A stretch of DNA of 64,000 nucleotides, from positions 1 through 64,000 of the forward strand of contig JAHHHM010000026.1 in assembly GCA_019359355.1 (NCBI GenBank), read 5' to 3'. The notes below the pieces were generated by a model. The model searched no databases, was not told where the DNA came from, and saw only the letters and a list, made by a program, of their open reading frames with translations. Both the position numbers and the translations under genes were made by a program. Source of the DNA: Microcoleus vaginatus WJT46-NPBG5. Lineage in GTDB: Bacteria; Cyanobacteriota; Cyanobacteriia; Cyanobacteriales; Oscillatoriaceae. Below, one piece after another: positions 53,834-61,824 of the stretch (its first letter is position 1; every line of letters starts with the position of its first letter).

Positions 53834-54016
53834 CGGTTTTTATTTCCTTTGTGAAATAGCACTGGAAAGGAGATTAACTGGGAATTAAACTCAAGTCTGG
53901 TAAATTGCCCATCAGAGAATATGTTAACGTCAAGCCGGCATATCCAGTTGCGCCAACTCATGATCCGCTGAATGGGCTGCCGGTTCAAGGCAAGCCGGTG
54001 ACAGTCGCCATTCAAT

Positions 54017-54808
54017 TTACTCTGGTGCCGGCAGTTCACCAAAACGCTGCCGGTATTGCTCTAGTAATTTTGCATATTCATCAGCCTGCTGCTGAAGTAA
54101 CTCGCGCTGCCGGCGTTCGGTATCGGCTTGCTGCTGAAGCAACTCGCGCTGCCGGCGTTCAATTGCCAGTTGCTCTCGTGCTTGTTGCTCGACTTCTTCT
54201 AATGCTAAATATCGACTGCCGCGCTCATCGTACCAGTAGAGCACCTCGCGCTGCACGCCCCCAAATCTTCTGATTGCTCGCCCAATTCCTAACCCAATTT
54301 CTGGCATAAAAAAGGGTTCTCCAATCTGCAATTCATACTCCCCATTGACCAAGCGATAAACTTCTAGAGGAGTGTGGCGATCACGCTGCCAAAATTTGGG
54401 GTTATAAATCACATAATATAAAACCCCTAATCGGGCGTAGATATCCATTTTGCTATCATATTCTCCCCCGTAGGTCAGAGAAACCATTTCTAAAGCAAAA
54501 ATTGGGGGAACACCATTTTCTTCCCAGAGTACATAACTCGACCTTGAATTTCCTCCTTTGCGGCGTTCCACTCCTAAACTGAGAAACCCATCTGGAACAA
54601 TGGGCACTAACGGACTGACGCCGGTTGTATGGTAGATACCCATATCCACACTAAAAAACCAATCCAAACGATCTGCCCAGAGAAATTCGAGCAAGAACAA
54701 CAGGAAATTAGGGACAAAATTTTGGTCTTCGTTATCCACAGGCGTGTCATCGGAACAAGGAAGTTCAGCACTGCTTGGGAGGTAGACTCCAGGTTGATCC
54801 TGTACCAT
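54017..54808 (-). CDS. Uma2/DUF820 endonuclease-like protein with repeat coiled coil
   Basis: A 263-aa protein of the very abundant cyanobacterial Uma2 (DUF820) family, which has a PD-(D/E)XK-like core. The core shows PPIFALEMVSLTYGGEYDSKMDIYARLGVLYYVIYNP, with Glu, Asp and Lys at active-site-like positions. The last 75 residues are a Gln/Glu/Arg coiled coil in which a 14-residue unit (RRQRELLQQQADTE) is repeated; the matching DNA repeats with a 42-bp period. Function in the cell is not established; the family is amplified in these genomes and may be mobile. Confidence 0.82.
   Translation of the reverse strand: MVQDQPGVYLPSSAELPCSDDTPVDNEDQNFVPNFLLFLLEFLWADRLDWFFSVDMGIYHTTGVSPLVPIVPDGFLSLGVERRKGGNSRSSYVLWEENGVPPIFALEMVSLTYGGEYDSKMDIYARLGVLYYVIYNPKFWQRDRHTPLEVYRLVNGEYELQIGEPFFMPEIGLGIGRAIRRFGGVQREVLYWYDERGSRYLALEEVEQQAREQLAIERRQRELLQQQADTERRQRELLQQQADEYAKLLEQYRQRFGELPAPE
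54087..54158. repeat. 42-bp tandem repeat inside the Uma2-type gene
   Basis: The sequence TGCTGCTGAAG(T/C)AACTCGC and its continuation through GCCGGCGTTC occurs at 54087 and again at 54129, a period of 42 bp (14 codons), giving the repeated coiled-coil unit. Confidence 0.8.
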
Positions 54809-55635
54809 GTCAGGGCTAGACTCAATATCGTTGTTTAAATTGTACTCAGTTAACGGGGAATTTTGGTTGGTCGAACGTGCCGGTGCGAACCTTAAAAATT
54901 ATCTGTAACGGTTGTGCCGGCAGTGAGCGAGTATTGAAATCTTGTTTTAGTGAACGCCACAACAATAATAAAGAAACGTAGGTAGTAAGACAAGGTTAAT
55001 TTTCAAAAAATATGAAGTAGAATGAAGAGAATATTTGATAAAATTGGAATAGACTTAAACAACTTTAATTATTTTTTGACTGAAACAGCCTTAATGTCCG
55101 ACTTCATCGCTTATAATCCCTTGTTATCCCATCAGGCAAAATCAGACAGATTAGCCGATTCATAGCATTATAATTAAAGCACTTATACCTAGGCCCACCA
55201 CCTATACTTATGAAGAGTTACATAAAGCTATTAAAAAAGCTTTTGAAGGTGTTAGGGTTTCTGAGTTTCTTAATTGGCTAGAATACTACAGCTACTATAT
55301 TGATGACAAATAAAAAGCGCTGTACTCATGGGTTGTGAGTTTTTTTGAGACTCAACACCCGAGCAGATGGTGCCGCTTTCATAAGTCAGAACTTTCCCAA
55401 CTGCGTCAAGTCGGCGTTGCCAGAGTTAATAGAGGGCGTGCTGTGGGAATAATAGATCCTATGAGGGCTTCTAGATGACAGAGGCAGCCTACTAGCTATG
55501 TTGAGCAGGTTTAAATGCTATGCAAGGCCAAATTGTCAGCGCCGGCATTTTCGGACAATCTAGAGTTTAGAGCAAACGGTTTAAAACTAGCTTACGCTTA
55601 AAAACACGCACTTATCGTTAATAGAATATAAAACT
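54809..55635. other. Gene-poor stretch with IS630 remnant
   Basis: 827 nt. No intact gene is supported. A transposase tail is at 55155-55313. After it, from about 55318 to 55480, an open frame continues (ETQHPSRWCRFHKSELSQLR) without a recognisable match and may be another decayed piece. Confidence 0.5.
55155..55313 (+). pseudogene. IS630-family transposase C-terminal relic
   Basis: The frame ends in TYEELHKAIKKAFEGVRVSE followed by FLNWLEYYSYYIDDK and a stop. This matches the usual C-terminus of IS630-group transposases (ARTYEELxxAIxxAL...WFxHCGY). The DDE catalytic part is absent upstream, where stops appear, so only the tail of an old insertion remains. Confidence 0.62.
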
Positions 55636-58600
55636 ATGATCGCTATTTCAGGCTACAAAATTCTAGAAAAAATCTACGAAGATTTGAAAACAGTGGTTTA
55701 CCGGGCAGAGAGGCACGAGGATCGAAAGCCGGTGGTCATCAAACTGCCGGTATCCGATTACCCTACCCTTAAAGAGCTGACGCAGTTGAGGCATGAATAT
55801 GAAATTTCCAAGCATTTGAATTTCCCCGGAATAGTTAAAAGCTATAGTTTGGAAAATCATCAAAATAGTTTAGCTCTAATCTTAGAAGATTTCGGCGGGA
55901 AAGCATTTAGCCACTTTATCCCCAGCCATCCCTTTAAAATTATTGAATTTCTGACCATAGCCATTCAGCTCTCAGACACCCTTGGTCTGCTTCATGACCA
56001 GCAAATTATTCACAAAGACATTAAATCTCAAAATATTATTTTATGCCCTGACAGTTTGCTAGTTAAAATTACTGACTTTAGCATTGCCTCACGCTTGGCC
56101 AGACAGAACGCGCTGCCGATTAATCCTAATTTTATAGAGGGAACCCTCGCCTATATGTCACCGGAGCAAACCGGGCGAATGAATCGCTCGATTGACTACC
56201 GCACCGATTTCTATTCTTTAGGCGTCACCTTTTATGAAATACTCACCGGCCAACTGCCCTTTGAATCCACTGATCCGCTGGAATTAATTCACTGTCATAT
56301 TGCTAAACAACCTCTGCCAGTTTATCAGCTAAAGCCAGAGATTCCTAAAGCAATTTCTGACATCGTAATGAAGTTATTAGCTAAAACTGCTGAGGATCGT
56401 TACCAAAGTGCTCTAGGGTTAAAAGCTGATCTAGAAAACTGTCTGAGTATGCTACAAACAAGCGGCAAAATTGCCAACTTCACTCCGGGTCTGCGGGATC
56501 TCTCTGGCCAATTTCTGATCCCCCAAAAACTTTACGGTCGTGAACAAGAAGTAGCGACTCTAATGGCAGCATTTGCTCGCGTAGCATCTCCGCAGGAAAA
56601 AAGAGCCGGTTCTGGTAACGTCGAGATGATGCTCGTCAGTGGTTACTCAGGAATTGGTAAAACTTCTGTCGTGAATGAAGTTCATAAACCCATTGTTAAA
56701 TCGCGGGGATATTTTATTTCCGGGAAATTTGACCAATTTAAACGAAACATTCCTTATGCTTCACTGATTCAAGCCTTTCAGGAATTAATGCGACAGCTAT
56801 TAACAGAAAGCCGAGAAAACGTAGCTGGTTGGAAAAATAAACTTTTAGAAGCTTTGGGGGCAAATGGTCAGGTCATTATTGATGTCATTCCCGAAATTGA
56901 ACTAATTGTTGGGTCACAACCAGATGTCCCCCATTTAGGGCCGGCAGAATCTCAAAATCGATTTAATCGGGTCTTTCAAAAGTTCATTCAAGTATTTACT
57001 AAACCCGAACACCCACTGGTTTTATTTCTTGACGATCTTCAGTGGGCGGATTCAGCGTCTCTAAAATTGATTCAGATGATGATGACTGACAGAGATAGTC
57101 AGTCTCTATTGCTTATAGGAGCATATCGAGATAACGAAGTCAGCCCAACTCATGCATTAATGCAGACTATAAATGAGATTCACTCATCGGGAGCAATTGT
57201 CAATAACATTATCTTGCGGCCTTTAGATATCAGCAACGTTAGCCAATTAGTTGCTGATACCCTTCACACTGACACACATAGCAGCTCATTCGCAAGCTCA
57301 GAAGCGTTGGCTGGACAAAGTTCGCTACCTTTAGCAGAACTCATTTTTAATAAAACTCAAGGCAATCCTTTTTTCTTAACTCAGTTGCTCCAAACTCTTC
57401 ACTTAGAAAAGCTACTGAATTTTGACTACAACACCGGCATCTGGAAGTGGGATATTGCTAAAATTCAAGCGGTGGGAATCACTGATTTTAATGTGGTTGA
57501 GTTGCTTGCTAGAAATATTAAAAAACTACCTTCAGACACACAGAAAGTTTTAAAATTGGCAGCTTGCATTGGAAACTCGTTTAATTTAGATATTTTAGCA
57601 ATTGTCCATGAAAAATCTATATCAGAAACATCTGCTGATTTGTGGGAAGCAATGCAAGCAGGGCTGGCTCTGCCACTGAGTAACTTTTATCAACTTCCTT
57701 CAGATGGTGACTCTGGGCTAGAGCGGAGCGATGGCGAGGAATTATCTCGACAAGGCTGGAAACTAAACAATTCCAACTCCTCAATTCCCCATCACCAATA
57801 TTCAATCTCTTATAAGTTTTTACACGACCGGGTGCAGCAAGCAGCTTATTCGCTTATTCCTGAAAAGGATAAAAAGGTAACTCATCTTAACATCGGTCAA
57901 CTTCTGCTGAGGAATACTAATTCGGAACAACAGAAAGAAAATGTTTTTGCTCTGGTAAACCAACTGAATCTAGGCGCTGATTTGATTACAGATGGGTTAG
58001 AAAAAGATGAACTAGCTCGCTTAAATTTGATTGCCGGCCAAAAAGCAAAAGTGGCGGCAGCTTATGAACCGGCAGTCAGGTATTTAAATGTTGGTCTGGC
58101 ACTGCTGCCGGCAGATAACTGGCAGCATCAGTATGAATTAACACTTTCTCTTCATGTAGAGGCAGCGGAAGCAGAATATTTAAACACTAACTTTGAACGA
58201 GCTGCAACTTTAGCCGAAATCGTTTTGCAGCAAGCTGTCACGCTGCTAGATAAAGTTAAGGTTTACGAACTGCAAATCCAGTTTTATTTTGCTCAAAACC
58301 AGATGCTTAAAGCCACGGATACTGGGCTACAAGCACTGGAAATGTTAGGTGTCTCCCTATCAAGTCTACCTAGTGATGGTAATTGGGTTGTCGCTCTGCC
58401 TTCCCTTACAGATTTAGAAGACATTCCCACCATGACAGATGCTGATAAATTAGCAGCTTTGCGGCTCCTTATGATTGTCGGATCACCCGCTTCCGTTGCA
58501 AAGCCTGAGATCGTGCCGCTAATTGTCTTGACGCAGATCAATCTCTGTATCGCACATGGTTATTCGGCGCAAACCGCTTTTGCTTATGCTGTATATGGGA

Positions 58601-61236
58601 TGCTTCTGTGTACTGTAATGAGGGAAATGGATGCTGGATATCACTCTGGCAAACTAGCTTTAAAGCTGTTAGATAAATTTAACGCAAGAGAACTGAAATG
58701 TAAAGTTTATCAATTATTCAATTTTTTCATCAGGCCGTGGAAAGAGCATATTAGGGAAACCTTACCATCATTAATGGAGGGATTTCAAAGCGGCCTAGAA
58801 ACTGGTGAAATAGAATTTGCGAGTTATTGTGCTATTGGCTATTGTTCTAATTTGTTTTTACTAGGAGAACGCCTTGAGTTTGTTGCTAAGGAGCAATCAC
58901 AATACCTAGATTCAGTTGTAAGTCTTAAACAAGAGTATTCCATAAATTACGCAAGAATTTGGAAGCAGATGACATTGAATCTTTTGGAGAAGTCAGAGAA
59001 TAAAAAGATATTGATTGGTGAAAGCTTTGATGAAAAAAAAATGCTTCCTATTTTAGCTGATTCTAATAATTCTGTTTTAGTTTTTATTGTATATTTAGCA
59101 AAACAAATTCTACTTTATCTGTTTAAAGATTATCCTCATGCTGTTACCAGTGGAGCTTTGGCGGCAGAACACGCAAAACCTGTGATGGGATGGATAATTT
59201 TTGCAGCACACAACTTCTATTATTCTCTTGCCCTCCTCGCTCAATACCCCCAAGTTGAAACCGGCACACAACAGCAGTATTTAGTTCTGGTTGAGGAAAA
59301 TCAGAAAAAAATGCAGCAATGGGCTTTATATGCCCCATCTAATTTTAAGCATAAGTACAATTTAGTTGAAGCAGAAAAAGCGCGAGTATTGGGCCGTATT
59401 ATAGAAGCGATGGAGTATTATGACGCCAGCATTCAAGGTGCCCTAGAACAGGGATATATTCAAGAAGAAGCGCTTGCCAATGAACTGGCTGCAGAGTTTT
59501 ATTTCTCCCTAGGTAGAGAGAAAATTGCTAAAACTTATCTGACAGAATCTTACTATGGCTATATTCGGTGGGGAGCAACGGCAAAGGTTAAAGACTTGGA
59601 GGAAAGGTATCCGATTGTTTTTTCTCAATTGTGGGCAACCGCAAAAGTTAACCAGGGGCGAGAAACCAGCGGAATTAATGTGACATTGACGAAAACTTCG
59701 ACAACAGGTTTTGCGACGAGTGCGCTGGATTTAGCCACAGTAATGAAAGCATCACAAGTTTTAGCCGGCGAAATCGTTCTTTCACATCTACTCGATAAAT
59801 TACTAAAAATTGTCATGGAAAATGCCGGTGCTCAAACCGGCTGCCTTATTTTAGAAAAAGACGGAAAATTGCTTGTAGAGGCGACAGGTGCTGTAGAGCG
59901 AGATGAGGTGGTTATGTGGCCCTCTGTGCCGGTAGAAACCTATTTGCATCTGCCACTCTCTGCGATCAATTATGTATCTATAACTCACGAAAGCGTAGTT
60001 TTAAATGATGCCAGCCGCGAAGGAAGGTTTAAAGCGGATACTTATATAATCAACCGGCAACCCAAATCTGTTTTATGTACACCCATCCTCAATCAAGGAA
60101 AACTGCTCGGAATTCTTTACCTAGAAAATAACTTAACGATTGGAGCGTTTACTTCAGAACGGCTGGAAGTTATAAAAATTCTTTCTGTCCAAGCGGCTAT
60201 TTCACTAAAAAACGCCATGCTCTATGCAAATTTGGAAGCAGCCACTGAAAAATTGACAGAAGCCAAGGCTCGATTAGAAGATTATAGCCAAAACTTGGAG
60301 CATAAGGTAGAAAAAAGAACACAGGAGTTAAAGGAAAAAAATGAGTGTCTGAAACAAGCCATGCAAGACCTTCAACAAACTCAATCACAACTAATCCAGA
60401 CCGAAAAAATGTCGTCTCTGGGACAGATGGTTGCCGGAGTCGCTCACGAAATTAACAACCCCGTTAACTTTATCTACGGCAATCTACATCCCGCGAATGA
60501 ATATCTTAAGAGCCTGCTGCAACTGCTCGATCTTTACGACAAAACTTATCCCCAACCTGACCCCCAAATTGAAGCTGAAAAGCAAACAACCGATTTGGCC
60601 TTTTTAAGGGAAGACTTCCCCAGAATCTTAGAATCAATGCAGGTAGGCGCAGCTCGAATCCGCCAGATTGTTCTGTCGTTGCGAAACTTTTCTCGCTTAG
60701 ATGAAGCGGACATGAAGGCAGTTGATATTCATGCCGGCATCGACAGTACCTTGCTAATTTTACAGCATCGGCTTAAAGGTAATTCTGAAAGTTATAGCGT
60801 TGAAATTATTAAAGAATACGACAACCTGCCCAAAATAGAGTGTTATGCCGGCCAGCTCAACCAAGTATTCTTGAATATCCTCACGAATGCAATTGATGCC
60901 CTACATAGTAAGGCGTTTAAAAATGCTCAAAAACAACCTCTTATTCACATTCGTACCGGCATCTTAGATAACAACCGCGTATTTATCTCGATTAGTGACA
61001 ATGGAGTCGGCATAAGCCCAGAAGTGCAATCTAAGCTATTTGACCCCTTCTTCACCACAAAACCCGTTGGTTCTGGCACGGGTTTGGGATTATCGATTAG
61101 CCATCAAATTGTTGTGGAAAAACACGGCGGGAATCTCAAGTGTATCTCAGTACCTGGACAAGGAGCAGAGTTTGTGATTGAAATTCCGGTTCAGCAGCAA
61201 TCCCATCACAAGTTATCAGTCAATCAACTCGCCTAA
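55636..61236 (+). CDS. Ser/Thr kinase-AAA ATPase-GAF-histidine kinase (HstK-like)
   Basis: An 1866-aa hybrid. Kinase domain about 1-265 with K36, HKD at 126-128 and N133, but DFS (147-149) instead of DFG. AAA module with Walker A GYSGIGKT (about 340) and Walker B LVLFLDDLQWAD, a long TPR-like helical region (about 720-1330), GAF (about 1370-1530), coiled coil, then HisKA with H1604 in AHEINNP and HATPase_c ([34 protein letters not shown]). It is homologous to the cyclase-ended protein at 25171-30510 up to the GAF domain. Family members in heterocystous cyanobacteria (HstK) act in stress or nutrient signalling. There is no response regulator nearby. Confidence 0.93.
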   Translation: MIAISGYKILEKIYEDLKTVVYRAERHEDRKPVVIKLPVSDYPTLKELTQLRHEYEISKHLNFPGIVKSYSLENHQNSLALILEDFGGKAFSHFIPSHPFKIIEFLTIAIQLSDTLGLLHDQQIIHKDIKSQNIILCPDSLLVKITDFSIASRLARQNALPINPNFIEGTLAYMSPEQTGRMNRSIDYRTDFYSLGVTFYEILTGQLPFESTDPLELIHCHIAKQPLPVYQLKPEIPKAISDIVMKLLAKTAEDRYQSALGLKADLENCLSMLQTSGKIANFTPGLRDLSGQFLIPQKLYGREQEVATLMAAFARVASPQEKRAGSGNVEMMLVSGYSGIGKTSVVNEVHKPIVKSRGYFISGKFDQFKRNIPYASLIQAFQELMRQLLTESRENVAGWKNKLLEALGANGQVIIDVIPEIELIVGSQPDVPHLGPAESQNRFNRVFQKFIQVFTKPEHPLVLFLDDLQWADSASLKLIQMMMTDRDSQSLLLIGAYRDNEVSPTHALMQTINEIHSSGAIVNNIILRPLDISNVSQLVADTLHTDTHSSSFASSEALAGQSSLPLAELIFNKTQGNPFFLTQLLQTLHLEKLLNFDYNTGIWKWDIAKIQAVGITDFNVVELLARNIKKLPSDTQKVLKLAACIGNSFNLDILAIVHEKSISETSADLWEAMQAGLALPLSNFYQLPSDGDSGLERSDGEELSRQGWKLNNSNSSIPHHQYSISYKFLHDRVQQAAYSLIPEKDKKVTHLNIGQLLLRNTNSEQQKENVFALVNQLNLGADLITDGLEKDELARLNLIAGQKAKVAAAYEPAVRYLNVGLALLPADNWQHQYELTLSLHVEAAEAEYLNTNFERAATLAEIVLQQAVTLLDKVKVYELQIQFYFAQNQMLKATDTGLQALEMLGVSLSSLPSDGNWVVALPSLTDLEDIPTMTDADKLAALRLLMIVGSPASVAKPEIVPLIVLTQINLCIAHGYSAQTAFAYAVYGMLLCTVMREMDAGYHSGKLALKLLDKFNARELKCKVYQLFNFFIRPWKEHIRETLPSLMEGFQSGLETGEIEFASYCAIGYCSNLFLLGERLEFVAKEQSQYLDSVVSLKQEYSINYARIWKQMTLNLLEKSENKKILIGESFDEKKMLPILADSNNSVLVFIVYLAKQILLYLFKDYPHAVTSGALAAEHAKPVMGWIIFAAHNFYYSLALLAQYPQVETGTQQQYLVLVEENQKKMQQWALYAPSNFKHKYNLVEAEKARVLGRIIEAMEYYDASIQGALEQGYIQEEALANELAAEFYFSLGREKIAKTYLTESYYGYIRWGATAKVKDLEERYPIVFSQLWATAKVNQGRETSGINVTLTKTSTTGFATSALDLATVMKASQVLAGEIVLSHLLDKLLKIVMENAGAQTGCLILEKDGKLLVEATGAVERDEVVMWPSVPVETYLHLPLSAINYVSITHESVVLNDASREGRFKADTYIINRQPKSVLCTPILNQGKLLGILYLENNLTIGAFTSERLEVIKILSVQAAISLKNAMLYANLEAATEKLTEAKARLEDYSQNLEHKVEKRTQELKEKNECLKQAMQDLQQTQSQLIQTEKMSSLGQMVAGVAHEINNPVNFIYGNLHPANEYLKSLLQLLDLYDKTYPQPDPQIEAEKQTTDLAFLREDFPRILESMQVGAARIRQIVLSLRNFSRLDEADMKAVDIHAGIDSTLLILQHRLKGNSESYSVEIIKEYDNLPKIECYAGQLNQVFLNILTNAIDALHSKAFKNAQKQPLIHIRTGILDNNRVFISISDNGVGISPEVQSKLFDPFFTTKPVGSGTGLGLSISHQIVVEKHGGNLKCISVPGQGAEFVIEIPVQQQSHHKLSVNQLA

Positions 61237-61824
61237 ACAAACTTAAACGCAAGCTGTCCTACCGAGCCGCAGCATAACGCTACGGCTCAAAAATTGGCTT
61301 TCTTGCAAGAATGCGCTAACAGAAATCAGTGGCTCAGCATTAAATTGGCGCGTCACAGGAGAAAGGTAGAAAGACAGGTTTTTCATTTACAGCTACCGCA
61401 CAGTTCGATGCTCAGTCAACTTAATATTACTTTACTTGTATAAAAAAATACATTTTATCAACTTGCTCAACCATCTCTTAATCCCCTAATCTCCGAATCC
61501 CGATCTAAAAAACCGCAATCGACAACTGAATTGACCCCATCTGTTAGATGGCAGTTACTCATGGGAACAATACGTGGGGAAAGCAATCCGGCGACTGCTG
61601 GATCAGCCATAACACTTAGAGACTGTCAAAACTATCACCTGGAGTAGGCTATCAACGGCTATTTATATAAAACCTAGAATCGAACGAGTTAGTTAATTCC
61701 AGCAAGGGCGAATACTCTCAGTAGCAAAAGCTCAGTATGCGGGATGTACAAATATCACGCACACTCAGATCAGGACTGCGTAGGTGTGTCGGCTATTTAA
61801 ATTCCAAATGAAAGCTAGAATTTT
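61237..61824. other. Intergenic region before the NRPS gene
   Basis: 588 nt without a supportable gene; only frames under 30 codons are open. It probably carries the NRPS promoter, which I cannot place. No repeat or mobile-element end was recognised. Confidence 0.45.
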
